Shown here piece by piece: positions 9,239-19,498 of a DNA stretch of 37,332 nt (its first letter is position 1; every line of letters begins with the position of its first letter). The notes beneath the pieces are model-generated. The model saw only the letters and a program-made list of their open reading frames with translations, did no database searches and was not told the origin of the DNA. This DNA is from Entamoeba invadens IP1 (Eukaryota > Evosea > Mastigamoebida > Endamoebidae). Location: positions 7,767 through 45,098 of the forward strand of contig NW_004443648.1 of the NCBI RefSeq assembly GCF_000330505.1. Reading direction: 5' to 3'. Position numbers and translations under genes: made by a program.

Positions 9239-11119
9239 ATGGCGAATTCTTTTGTGAAACAAGTCAATGCCAAATATTGTAATGAGTTGGACTTCAGTGA
9301 TCAGCGTGATTTTGAAGACTCAATGAGAGGGTTTATCTGTTCTATTGACGGAGGAGTCATACCAAAAAACCAAGGTGGTAAAGCGTTTGATTTTCACGAA
9401 ACCGACTTTATCTCAGGACCATGCCCTGACACAGTCAACCCTTCTTTGTGGAGACAAAGCCAGTTGGTAAGGATAGCTGGACTTTTTGAATTGATACCTG
9501 GACAATTGTATCAGTTTAGAGGTTTTGATGTTGCGAATATGTCTTTTATACGAGGTGAAAATGGGTGGCTGATCATTGACACATTGTGCTGCATGGAGGC
9601 TGCAGCTGCTGGACTTAAACTTCTCAGAGAGAAAGTAGCTAATCTACCAGTTACTTGTATCATGCTGACACATTCGCATGGAGATCACATCAGAGGACTT
9701 GAAGGTGTTTTGGAAAAAAAGACAACAATGGTAATTCCAAAAGATATGTTTAAGATGCATTTTACAGAAGAACTTCTTGCCGGGACTGCTATGGGAAGAC
9801 GAAGCTTTTTCCAATTTGGAACCGAGTTGGAACATAACTCAAAGGGCGTGTTGGGTTGTGGTGTGGGTACATATTTTTCAATGGGGCAATCAACATCTTC
9901 TTATGATTTTGACCCTAATAACCTTTACGAAATTGGAGAGGATAAGACATTGACAATTGATGGTGTTGAAATCGACTTTATGTACACTCCCAATTCAGAG
10001 GCTCCGACAGAAATGATGATGTACTTCCCCAAATTAAAAGCAATTTGTACAGCAGAAGAAATCAATAGATCAATTCATAATTTGTATACACTAAGAGGTG
10101 CTGTGGTGAGAAATGGAAAAGATTGGTCTAAGTACATAGATAATTTAGTGGCGAGATACTCAGAAAGGGTTGAATGTTCGTTTGGATCACATACATGGCC
10201 AACTTGGGGAAACAAGAATATTGTTGAATACTATGAAAAGCAGAGAGACATGTACAAATTTATACACGATCAAACTTTGAGACAGGCTAATTTGGGAACA
10301 ACAATAAATGAACTCACCGAGAAAGTAAAACTACCAAAAAGTCTTACATCGGTGTATTACAACAGAGAATATTACGGCACTGTTTCTCATAACACTAGAG
10401 CTCAATACCAAATGTATCTTGGTTTTTATGATGGTAATCCAGCAAATTTAAATCCACTCACACCTGTTAAATTGGGGACAAAATACGTGGAAGCAATTGG
10501 AGGAGAAGAGATGTGCATTTCAATTGCAAAAGAGTCATTTGAGAAAGGAGAATACCAATGGGCAATTACAATGCTTAACAATGTAGTGTTCAAAAATCCT
10601 CAAAACTCGGAAGCAAGAAATTTACTTGCAGAAATTTATAGGCAAAACGGCTACATGCAAGAGAGTGCGGTATGGAGAAATATATATTTGACAGGTGCTT
10701 TCGAACTTGAACACCCAATACAAAAACAAGAAAGGACCACAAATGATGTGACCAGTACTTATTTACTCATGAAATTGTCTTTTAATTATTTGTTTGATTT
10801 AATGGCAGTTTCGATGGACCCAAGCATCGTGGAAAAAGTGGATGCAGTTATCAACGTTGTTTTTAAAGACACAAAAGAAAGCGGCAGTTTAATACTGAAA
10901 AACTCGGTTTTAAACAATAGAGTTCATACAGACAAACATCCAACAACTTCTGTCACTTGCAAAAAAGACAACCTTGTCGGCCTTATTGTGAAAAAAATTG
11001 ATAAACACGAATTTTTAAAGCTTGACACAGTTGAAGTCGAAGGTTGTGCAGAAGATTTATTTACACTTTTTGAGGCAATTACAATTGCTAATCCCGACTT
11101 TAACATTATTGAACCTTAA
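9239..11119 (+). CDS. Alkyl sulfatase (SdsA1/BDS1 family)
   Basis: This 626-residue protein is a class III sulfatase with a metallo-beta-lactamase fold, a family that hydrolyses alkyl sulfates such as dodecyl sulfate using two zinc ions. The N-terminal signature CPDTVNPSLWRQSQL and the metal motif THSHGDH (residues 144-150) match it. GSHTWPTWGN, supplying a further ligand region, follows near 320, then a helical dimerisation part. The last roughly 130 residues resemble the SCP2-like domain that closes bacterial SdsA1. The length is normal for the family. There is no obvious N-terminal signal peptide, whereas many bacterial members are exported, so a cytosolic location is likely. The family is mostly bacterial and fungal, so lateral acquisition is plausible but inferred. 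A TATA box lies 31 nt upstream of the start. Confidence 0.93.
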   Translation: MANSFVKQVNAKYCNELDFSDQRDFEDSMRGFICSIDGGVIPKNQGGKAFDFHETDFISGPCPDTVNPSLWRQSQLVRIAGLFELIPGQLYQFRGFDVANMSFIRGENGWLIIDTLCCMEAAAAGLKLLREKVANLPVTCIMLTHSHGDHIRGLEGVLEKKTTMVIPKDMFKMHFTEELLAGTAMGRRSFFQFGTELEHNSKGVLGCGVGTYFSMGQSTSSYDFDPNNLYEIGEDKTLTIDGVEIDFMYTPNSEAPTEMMMYFPKLKAICTAEEINRSIHNLYTLRGAVVRNGKDWSKYIDNLVARYSERVECSFGSHTWPTWGNKNIVEYYEKQRDMYKFIHDQTLRQANLGTTINELTEKVKLPKSLTSVYYNREYYGTVSHNTRAQYQMYLGFYDGNPANLNPLTPVKLGTKYVEAIGGEEMCISIAKESFEKGEYQWAITMLNNVVFKNPQNSEARNLLAEIYRQNGYMQESAVWRNIYLTGAFELEHPIQKQERTTNDVTSTYLLMKLSFNYLFDLMAVSMDPSIVEKVDAVINVVFKDTKESGSLILKNSVLNNRVHTDKHPTTSVTCKKDNLVGLIVKKIDKHEFLKLDTVEVEGCAEDLFTLFEAITIANPDFNIIEP

Positions 11120-12086
11120 TTCAATCAACTTTTTATGACTCTATTTATAACACCATTATTAAAGTAATTTTTATTCATATTATTTGTTTAAACAATATGA
11201 TAAAAGGTGATTTTTAATTTCAGTTTTAAATTTTTATATTATTAATTTTCTGCTTTTTAGTGGATAAAAAAATAATAAACAGCCAAAATTTTTACCGTTA
11301 TAATTATAATTGTAAAATTCGAGTTATTTTATCATTTATTTTTTTCAATGTTATTTGAAAAAGTATTTATACAAATAATTGTAACAATTTAAAAAAAAGA
11401 TAACTTTTTGTGTCTCGATGATATTTTTCTACTTTTTATAACTATTTATAGTAAATAACAATTTATATTTAATATAGTTTATTTTATTATATTTAATTAA
11501 ATCATTATTTTTTATAATAATCAAGTCACAATTATGCTGCAAAAATTTGTTTAAATGTATGACGTTAGTTAAACATAAATTAGTTTTTATTTGTTGTAAA
11601 AACACACAAATTCAAATTAAAATAATTAATTCAATTAAATATATCAGTTGAAATTGTAATAGAGATTTACTATTATAATTAATTTAACATACTATTCAAA
11701 CTATTAATTTTATTTTAAAGTTGTGTATTAGTGAAGTTATAACCATTATTATTATTAATAAAAAATTTAAATAAAAAGATTATTTATGGAATTGAATCTT
11801 GTTTTAGAATAAACTTGTTTGTTTTGATTGAATAATGAAATATAAAAATATGTTGTCCAATTAAAAATAATTAAGAAATAAAACAATTTAAAAAGCAATT
11901 TATTATTATTAAAATTTTCAATTTCTATAACTTATTTACCATATCATCGATTTTGCACAATTACAAAAACTCAAAAAGCGATTAAATATAAAGAGCAGAT
12001 TTTTTTTGTTTTTTTCCAAAACTTTTCTTAACTGAGTGTTTATAGATTTGATGAAACTTTAAATTTCTATAGCTTATTGTAATCAC
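11120..12086. other. Intergenic spacer with no gene
   Basis: This is nearly 1 kb of extremely AT-rich sequence full of TTATTA, AATTAAT and poly-A/T runs. No ORF of note, RNA gene, or inverted repeat long enough to report was found. The right edge leads into the RhoGAP gene. Confidence 0.5.
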
Positions 12087-13061
12087 ATGAAACTGAAGGT
12101 TTGTTCTATATCATACATTTAGAAATGAATAACTTAAACATAGAAGTCACGTTTGTTTCTCTTTCCTAAATTGCTAAAAACGTTTTTGCAATGACCAGCA
12201 GCAAAACCATTTCAAATCAAATTAGAAAGTATTGCAGACGACTTCCTCACCGACCATATCCCAACGTTTTTCTGGCAAGTAGGTCGTTCTCTTTTGGAAC
12301 ATCCATGTGAAGGTATATTTCGTATGACTGGAGATGTCGCGCAAATTTGCGACATGAAAAAGAAAATTAATAAAAAGATAGACATCACAAAAGACATGAC
12401 ATACCCAGACCAAATGTACTGCTTAGCCGGCGTCCTTTCTGGCTTTCTCAGAGAAATGCCCAAACCAATTTTGAACTACTCCGACAAAGCTATTTTAGCC
12501 ACGGTATTCTCTCGTTTTAGGAAAGTTACAGACCTTCCACAAACAGTCATTGCTGTGAATTTGGCTCTCAGAAGAGTTGAACCACTTCGAAGACGCTATC
12601 TTTTTTTCTTGTTAAATTTATACTACTCCATCTCGAAGAAGAGTGATGTCAACAAGATGACATTTTGTTTGTTTTCATAAGAAATTATATATATATCTTG
12701 ACACACAGCCAAAATTGGGATTTGTGTTGCCCCATCTTTCTTCTCGAGAGAATTGACGTACATCACAACAACCACTGAATCAATAGATTCTCAAATCGAC
12801 ATCGTTACAATGCTTATCACATTGTATCCACTCATCAGCCCAGTTTGTTTTCATTTTCGATATTGTTTTCATTTGTCCAAAACTCATTGCAAGGAATTCG
12901 AAGAGTCAAAAAACGTTATAAAGCCCTGTTACAATCTGACTGAAGAAGAAACACGGACAATACTCAAAAACCCTGCAAATTACAATCTTGGGGACATTCA
13001 CTTATGCCAAAAGCCGCTTATCGCAACACCACACAAGAAGGCCTTTGCGGCGTCGAACTGA
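12087..13061 (+). CDS. RhoGAP-domain protein, multi-exon
   Basis: Rho GTPase-activating protein domains accelerate GTP hydrolysis by Rho/Rac GTPases, which in amoebae control actin. The catalytic arginine motif EGIFRMTGD, the helix CLAGVLSGFLREMPKP and the segment NKMTFSKIGICVAPSFF are all present. The last is restored only by removing a 42-nt intron (12667-12708, GTTTGT...CAG). The domain frame is open back to 12195 but has no ATG. The only consensus-intron model I found that joins it to an ATG uses exon 12087-12098, intron 12099-12143, a 7-nt exon 12144-12150, intron 12151-12198, then 12199-12666 and 12709-13061. This gives 279 residues, starting MKLKKSPAKPFQIKLES. The domain call and the 42-nt intron are strong; the first two exons are tentative. 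The C-terminus beyond the domain is unrecognised. Confidence 0.82.
12144..12150 (+). other. Putative 7-nt micro-exon of RhoGAP gene
   Basis: AAGTCAC lies between an AG (TAG at 12141-12143) and a GTTTGT donor at 12151. Splicing it between ATGAAACTGAAG and the open frame starting at 12199 preserves phase (0 in, 1 out), giving MKLK-KS-P followed by the RhoGAP domain. Other nearby ATGs either hit stops or would need a non-consensus AAAG acceptor at 12229 that removes domain residues. This is inference from phase and splice motifs. Confidence 0.4.
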
Positions 13062-13115
13062 GCACTCTGTATTTTATGTTTCTTCTGAAAAGAAATAAAT
13101 ATTAATTTAATCACA

Positions 13116-13280
13116 ATGTACCATCTGATTGATAAAACGGAAAAAATCGCATGTTCTTCAAATACTCCAATTAGTAATTTAAATAATTTCGAAGTTTCTG
13201 ATTTGAATGAAAAAAGTTTGTTTTTTCAATTAGATGTTCCAAAACATCATTTTATTAGTTTTAACCATCAAAAATCATAA
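13116..13280 (+). CDS. Small ORF, 54 codons, doubtful
   Basis: An ATG-initiated frame of 54 residues (starting MYHLIDKTEKIACSS) lies in the spacer between the RhoGAP and ComEC-like genes. Its composition is mixed rather than homopolymeric, which is why it is listed, but there is no recognised domain and no clear promoter. In DNA this AT-rich a chance ORF of this size is uncommon but possible. The rest of the spacer (13062-13435) shows nothing else. Confidence 0.15.
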   Translation: MYHLIDKTEKIACSSNTPISNLNNFEVSDLNEKSLFFQLDVPKHHFISFNHQKS

Positions 13281-13435
13281 ATAAATTTATACTTTCTAAT
13301 AAAATAAAACTCCCTTTTTATCTATATGTTTATAGCTCCACAAACTATAACTCTAGCTCATACTTTTCTAAGAAAGAATTTCGACCTTTTTAACTAAAAT
13401 AAAAAAATTAACAAAACTTGAGAAGACCAAAAACG

Positions 13436-14639
13436 ATGTTTTTTTTGTTTCTACTACTATGTGCCCTTTCTGTCTCCAAGTTTTCGGTTTATGTTTTCGA
13501 TGTTGGGATGGCCGACTCACAACTAATTGTATACCCAAGTGGATATTCTATACTTATTGACTTGGGAGAAGAGTTGAACAACCACAAACCAACCAATGCG
13601 GAGTATGTTGCCACAAGGGTTGAAGAAATTTTGGGGAAAAAAGAACTAGATGTCGTTGTTCTGACGCATTTGCACACGGACCATTATGGATACTACAACC
13701 AAAATGGGTTATGGCATTTATTTAACGTTAGTGGATTCACTGCCAAGAAGTATATTGATAGAGATTTTGGTGTTTTTACTGGAGATTCCACATATGGCTG
13801 TGATGAATCTTCCTTCACGTATCACAACGTTGGAGAGTACACAAAAGCGATGTTGTTATATGGTTGCCAAGTGCAGAACACAAAGAAGTTGTCTTATTTG
13901 AGTACAATTCGAGAACAGGCGAGGTTGTGTTCAACAAGCCAAATACACCCACCAGACGAGAACAGTGAAGTCGAGATTTTTATTCGTGATGGTGTCGCTG
14001 TTGCCCAAAGAGTGGACTAATGGTGACTGGTGACCACCGAAACGACACAAATACCCAAGTGAAAACGACTACTCCATTGGTCTTAGAATCAAATATGGAA
14101 ATTTTGTGTATTGCACTGCAGGGGATCTTGGTGGGAAGTACACAACACAATTTGACAATACGCTCAATGACATCGAAAGTACCGTCTCTGATATTGTTGG
14201 TAGCGTTGATGTCATGCATGCCAACCACCATGGATCAGCATCATCAAACAACCAAAAGTGGTTGGACGCACTCACTCCAACTGTCACGTTGATTTCGTGT
14301 GGTAAAGCCAATTCATACAATTTGCCTTCAACGGCTGCATCCAAAAGGTTTTTCGCCACTTCCAAATTGACCATTTCGACCGAACAATGCAACACAGAAG
14401 TGGTTGGGGAAACATACCAAGAGTTCAATTCTGACATCATCATTTCTGTTGACAAAAGTTCGTCTAAAAAATTCACCGTCTCGAACAAGGACAATTCCTT
14501 CTTAAAGTCATTTGATATTAAACTCAACAAACCAGAAAAAGCAAAGTGTCGAAACGCCGATCCAGATGATTCCAAAAATGGTTTACAGCCAACAGTAGTT
14601 GTTGCTTTTGTGCTTATTTTCTTTGCATTTTTTATCTAA
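13436..14639 (+). pseudogene. ComEC-like metallo-beta-lactamase protein, frame broken
   Basis: The first part (13436-14020) starts with a hydrophobic signal peptide (MFFLFLLLCALSVSKFSVYV). It continues as a metallo-beta-lactamase domain of the ComEC/Rec2 type, with VFDVGMADS and the metal motif THLHTDH (residues 77-83). The frame stops at TAA 14018-14020. The second part is open from 14034 to 14639 in another frame. It continues the same domain with PSENDYSIGLRIKYGN, TAGDLGG and HANHHGSASS, and ends in a hydrophobic tail (VVVAFVLIFFAFFI) with no basic residues after it, suggesting a GPI-anchor signal or a membrane anchor. The third frame bridges the gap (LMVTGDHRNDTNTQ), so two small indels near 14015 and 14055 explain the break. 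No GTTTGT donor is present and local GC is too high for an intron. Either a recent pseudogene or sequence error would fit. Confidence 0.8.
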
Positions 14640-14733
14640 TTTTATTTTCGTTTCTATTGTTAGTGTTGCAAAATATCAAAAAATTGAATAAAAATGAACA
14701 AAAATATGAACGATAAAAAAGTTAATCAAAATT

Positions 14734-16713
14734 TCATGCATCGTCAAAGTCGAACCATTGCGAAATGGAGAGAACGTTGGACATCTCTTTGACAATACTT
14801 TTACACGCTTCGCACTCATAAAACTCCGCAGGTATTTGTGGGTTGCTCGACGGCAACAAAGCATTAGTGCTGCCCGCGTCAGCTGGCAACTTCAGGCTGA
14901 ACAAGACAAGTCTGCAGAAGACAAACCTGAACAAAATGACGCGTGCAAAGGGGTCGTTCATAAACATCAAAATCGTTTGTGGCATTTTCTGGCAGCTGAA
15001 GAACTCTTCTGCCAATTTCTCAAAGAACATCTTAAGTTTGTTGTTACACTCATCTCGTGTGTCACTTGTCATTTGATCAACACCAGTCATTCTACACAAC
15101 GCACCCAATGAATCATTCAAGAACATGTTGAAAATTGAGTCCTTCTTATTCGCAAACACCTGGACGTATTTGCTTTGTGTCTTTGTGAAGACAGAATCAC
15201 TTGGCAACGGGCATGTATGTAATTGCCATGATCCTATTGGTGCAAATAAACTCAAATAAGGCACATCGAAGCTTTTTTGAGTCAGTTGAATGAAAGAGTT
15301 CTGAACATCCGAATCGATGATCAACAAAATTGGTTTTCTCAAAAACGGCATTAAGTCCTCCGGGTGTAAGACGTGTTGTTGATTACCATACGATGCCATG
15401 AAGAGTCCGTTTTGACTTGAATATCCTTGGACAACATCTTCTTGTACCGTCGATGACAAGTACAACAACATGAACGTGTTGTTTGGCATATCACATATCG
15501 TTGAAGCAATGTAGTTCAATATTTTAGGGATACTCACATTCCTCAGCAAATGCTTTCTTGGGTTTTTCCATTCGTTCATTTGTTCTCTTGCTTTGATGTG
15601 AGTTTAGTTTTAATCGACATATTCATTAATAATTAGCAAGAAAAACAAACGTGTCAACTGGTAATTGAACTCGAGGGTATGCATCATTCTCAAAAGCGAA
15701 ATGGACAGTTCGCTGAACGAGAAACTATTTGGTTTGTTGTCGAGAAGCACCGCGGAATACATTGTTAATCCATGTGGTTGTGTTGTTTTTGGTTTTGTGC
15801 TGAAGACAATTTGTGGGTTGATTCGAGAGAGCGCAGAATACGACATTCTCCCTTCTCTGTTTGTCACAATGAAATTTACAATATTCAACACTATGTACTT
15901 CATTTCCTCTGCAAGCAGTTGGTGGCACTGGAAATTCGGTTGCACCAACTTTTCTGTTGCAAGCTGCGCCGAAGTCAGTGCAAAATCGCTCAACACGTTC
16001 TCACCTTGTTTCAATTTGTCAGTTAACAGACAGACAAGCAAGAAACGTGCGTGGAACCTCAAAGTCCTCTACACATTAGCGTTCATCACAATAAAAGCAA
16101 TACCATTTGTGGCTTTTCAGTTCCAATTTTGGACATTTATTATTCATATTTTTAAAACCACTTTGGTAGTACAAATATTCAACCAGTAGAATTAAAAATA
16201 TACAAAACCACCGAGAAAAAGTGAAGTGAGAAAGTTAGTTAAGTAAAAGTGTTAAAAAAGCCACAAAACGTTTTGCCCAAAAAATGTCGTAAGAATATCG
16301 AAACAAACCTGTAAAACAAAAGACCTTTGAATAAGAGAGTCCTCTTTGTAATAATTGTGCTTTTTGATCTCCTGATAGTAAGTCGACGATTCAATCAAAA
16401 ATTGCGTTTCTGATGTCCTGAGATAGTAGTGGTAATATAATTGCGCTATTTTTGCCGCTATCTCCCCCACATCATATCTTTTGAATTTCGCCTTCCCGTT
16501 CTCAAGGGCGCTTCTGTACGTTTGTTGGAGTTTCCACAATTTCGCGAAGGTTGTGAACGTGCGTTGGTATAGTGGTCTCCACCCTTCACCCAAAAATGAT
16601 GTCTCGTACAGTTGTGAAAACAAAAGTGACGACTTTTCGCATAATTTAAGGTATTGGTCGCAAATACGGTCGTCTTGTTGTCGAGGTGATTGTGGTGTGT
16701 GTTGGATAGACAT
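14734..16713 (-). CDS. SCAI: SCAI-family protein, three exons
   Basis: SCAI is a nuclear cofactor that in animals represses MRTF/SRF transcription and acts in double-strand-break repair; plant relatives exist. The minus strand gives three exons: 16713-16309, 16068-15651 and 15590-14734. They are separated by a 240-nt and a 60-nt intron, both with GTTTGT donors. The acceptors are TAG and probably AAG; an alternative for the second would start exon 3 at 15584. Phases agree and yield 559 residues, close to the roughly 600 of human SCAI. Landmarks are LWKLQQTYRSALEN, YDVGEIAAKIAQLYYHYYLR with TSET, RFHARFLLVCLL, FSELSISLLRMM, HPEDLMPFLRKPILLIID and a C-terminal ILFRFVFCRL. The gene converges on the ComEC-like locus with 94 bp between stops. 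What it does in an amoeba is unknown. Confidence 0.9.
16069..16308 (-). other. SCAI intron 1 (240 nt)
   Basis: On the minus strand the donor GTTTGT follows a CAG codon at 16309 and the acceptor GTGTAG precedes the codons for RTLRFHARF. It is phase 0 and by far the longest intron in the window. An antisense ORF crosses it but has no recognisable content. Confidence 0.8.
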
Positions 16714-16982
16714 AAAGTTCTGTCAGATCTTTTTTTCTTTTTACAAAAGATCACTTCATCTATTTTTAGAGCGGGGTTTTTCTGGTCTTACAAAGTTCAA
16801 GTTCAAATTTGAAGTTTTTCTCTTCTTTTACTTGTTATTTTTTTATTTTGTTGGTTTACTTCCCCAATATTTGGGTGTATTCCACACAACACATTATTTC
16901 GGTATTAATAATTTTGTCAATATTATTTGGAAACCCTATAATTTGTATTCCAATTTAATTAATTTATTCGAATTAATTACTA

Positions 16983-17162
16983 CAGTCTGTCTTTTAACGT
17001 TATCTGGTGCCTTTTGGACCATAAAAAATGGAATAATTCGGGGAGCAGTCCCAAAAATTTATTATAATTGTTTCGGGTTTTTTCACACTTTACCTAATGC
17101 CCGATGTTTAGACAAAAATGAAGCTATTTTTTGTCCACCAGATAACGTTAAAAGACTGACTC
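16983..17162. mobile_element. MITE with 27-bp terminal inverted repeats (copy 2)
   Basis: The left repeat is 16983-17009 (CAGTCTGTCTTTTAACGTTA then TCTGGTG) and the right repeat is 17136-17162, its reverse complement with two mismatches. TA dinucleotides directly abut both ends (16981-16982 and 17163-17164). The 180-bp element has no coding capacity. Its subterminal sequence at 17012-17041 aligns without gaps to 2852-2881 of copy 1. TA target duplications and CAGT termini point to Tc1/mariner mobilisation. It lies 269 bp upstream of the SCAI start codon. Confidence 0.8.
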
Positions 17163-19463
17163 TAATTAAATTGTATATAATTGATCGAATTATTTTATAA
17201 TTAAATTTAATATATTTTATAATAATTTATTGGTTTCCACTAAACAAGTATTATCTCACCAACATTTAACACATCAAAAATAAAAATAATTATTAATTAA
17301 TATAATTAATATTGAATGGTTAAATATATACAATACTAAATCTATGTTTTGTTTTCTAAAGTCAATATTCGATGAGAGGGCTATTCATTATAAGGATTTA
17401 TTTGATAAGAGACCATGAAATAAGAGGGAGGTCTCTTATCAAATATTGAAAAAAAAACCAAAAAACAACAACTTCTTTTTTTTGCTATTTTTTAATAATT
17501 TCTTATCCAAAACTCGAAAATGGCAATACATAAACCAAATTGTCATTAAGTTTTAAAAAAATTAAAATGATTTTTAAAATTATTTTAAGAGCAAACGAGT
17601 TTTTTATCTAAAACCGAAATAATGTTAATTAACGTGTCGTTGGAGCGTGTTAAATTTTTATAAAACAACGCATGTTTATTTTTAAAACCAAAAGTTGTCA
17701 TATTGCTCTTAATTTGTTCGTTCTAATACTGTTTATGTTATCTGTCAGTTTAATGATTATATAACGGACGTTTTGTGTTTTAATAAACACTAATAAAATA
17801 AAGCATTTGTTTTTCATATTACGAATTATAAAAGTTTTTATAAAAAATGGCAAAAATATTTTTTGGGTGAAAATATAATTTGGAATTTTGTTGAGACAAA
17901 AACAAAATGAGGTATTTTTTGTTAATTATTCAAGTTTTTATTATTTGACCTTATATCGAATAAGACTGAAACATGGACTGGACTATTATCGAATATATAC
18001 TGTATTATAATTATAATAAATCAATATATCATTTAGAAAAGTCTTGATTTGATCCATTTATCAGTATGTCTTCATCACTGCTCCTTGTATCCCTTCAATG
18101 AGTGCTCCTTATCAACGAATAAAACTGTTGATTTAAAAAATTAATATTGGTTTCTTCAAATTTTATTTTTAAATTGATGTGTAGAAATCAATGTGTTAAT
18201 GCAGTTGGTCAATTTTGATGTTTGCTGTTACTCGTGCACATGATACTCCGCGTTTTAGTGAAATCTCTTATACTTTCTCTGGGATTTCTATAAGTTGTTG
18301 ATTATACACTAAGTATCATTTTTGTATTTGTGATTGTTAGGCATTTTTTTATTTTTAAACAAACTATAAATTATAGTTTAATTTATCCTTCATTGATAAT
18401 TATGTGTAGTTGTTTTCAAGTTGTTTGTCAGCCCTAAAATTGGAAACGGTAACAATATAACTATTTATTTGTTCATTTAATAAAAATTAAATTATACCAA
18501 AAAACAAAAACAATTTCAATACAAAAAATGGTTGAATTAAAAGCAATCAAATTTCATATCTACCACCATTGTGTTTTTTAATTTTGATTATTTCAAGACA
18601 ATGGATAAAAAGTTACACTATCAATTTGTAATAGAACTAAGGTTTTGATTGTTATTGTGATTATGTTCCCGAAAAGTTAGAATAGAAACGTTTGTTTTTG
18701 TAGCAATTAAGATGATATTAGAAAGTCGCCTCAATTAATAAATTTCAATCATAATGATGAATCAAAATAAACGAAAAAAATAAAATTCTCTTGTTGTCCC
18801 GATTTGTTACAAATAGTTATACTAAAATGGCTTTTTAATGTTTAAATACAAAAGTTTTAAACAAATAAAAAATAAATTATACTTATAATTGTTTATAAAT
18901 AAAAATTAAACCCTATTTGAAGATCAGAATTTTTGAGTTTAAAAGTCTTTATTTTTAAATTGGAATAACAAAGATGAGTTAACTAGTTATATTTATATAT
19001 AATAATTCATTAATTATTTCTTTATTTGTTATTAATTAAATTATAAAAATAAGGCATTCTCCTTATTAGTGTCAATGACGGAGTATCAAAATGGGCGAAC
19101 ATTATTTGGCGACTCTTTTTTTTTCAAAAATTTTGAACAAAACTCAACAATTTTATTTACTAAATAATTCAAATCATATGAAATTGGCGAAAAATATGTA
19201 ATTAAATTAAAAAAAACCCGAACCAATCCACTTTCTCCTGCTATTTTTTAACTTTAATAATTCTTCCCAAAAACGTTTTTTTTGTTCACATAGTATGGCA
19301 AAGTTGATTTCTTATGAAAAATAACTATTTTTCCCGTTTTTTCTTTCTACCTACCAATTCTATAATCAACAAACAAAAATACCTAACTCACAACCGAAAA
19401 ACGCCGTAACTTCGATATTAAAAAATACTGATTGGACAAAATTTTAAATTAAAAAAAACACAC
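17163..19463. other. 2.3-kb intergenic spacer
   Basis: This is the longest gene-poor stretch of the window. It is strongly AT-rich and has no credible ORF. I saw no tRNA A/B boxes or rRNA. It contains one strong hairpin (17399-17445, listed separately). A small GC-richer patch at about 19050-19125 ends in a T-run (ACTCTTTTTTTTTTC) that could be a Pol III terminator, but I recognise no RNA there. Confidence 0.45.
17399..17445. repeat. Perfect 16-bp inverted repeat (hairpin)
   Basis: Arms TATTTGATAAGAGACC minus its first base register (17399-17414) and GGTCTCTTATCAAATA (17430-17445) pair perfectly around a 15-nt loop (ATGAAATAAGAGGGA). This is far beyond chance pairing in the mixed-composition part of the arms. 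No neighbouring coding or TE signature explains it. It may be a short structured RNA, a protein-binding site or a decayed palindromic element. Confidence 0.6.
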
Positions 19464-19471
19464 TATTTAAA
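19464..19471 (+). promoter_or_regulatory. TATTTAAA core promoter element
   Basis: TATTTAAA lies 35 nt before the ATG at 19499 and matches the Entamoeba TATA-like consensus (GTATTTAAA). It is followed by GAACT (19480 region), resembling the Entamoeba GAAC element. Assignment is by motif and position. Confidence 0.5.
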
Positions 19472-19498
19472 CTTCAGAGAACTCATCAGAACAAAATC

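Noticed and set aside
14012..14060. Intron explaining the break in the ComEC-like gene
   Set aside because: A GTGGAC...AAG segment would fit by length, but it lacks the GTTTGT donor, is GC-rich for an intron here, and the third frame reads through it as domain-like sequence.
14069..14575. 168-residue minus-strand ORF
   Set aside because: It is antisense to the second half of the ComEC-like gene, whose plus frame has recognisable domain motifs; the antisense product has none.
15665..16189. 174-residue plus-strand ORF
   Set aside because: It is antisense to SCAI exon 2 and intron 1 and has no recognisable content.
16481..17200. 239-residue plus-strand ORF with hydrophobic stretches
   Set aside because: It overlaps SCAI exon 1 antisense and runs through the MITE; hydrophobicity comes from T-rich DNA.
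19050..19125. Small Pol III RNA gene ending in a T-run
   Set aside because: There is a T-run terminator-like end and a slightly GC-richer patch, but no recognised RNA sequence, A/B boxes or convincing fold.
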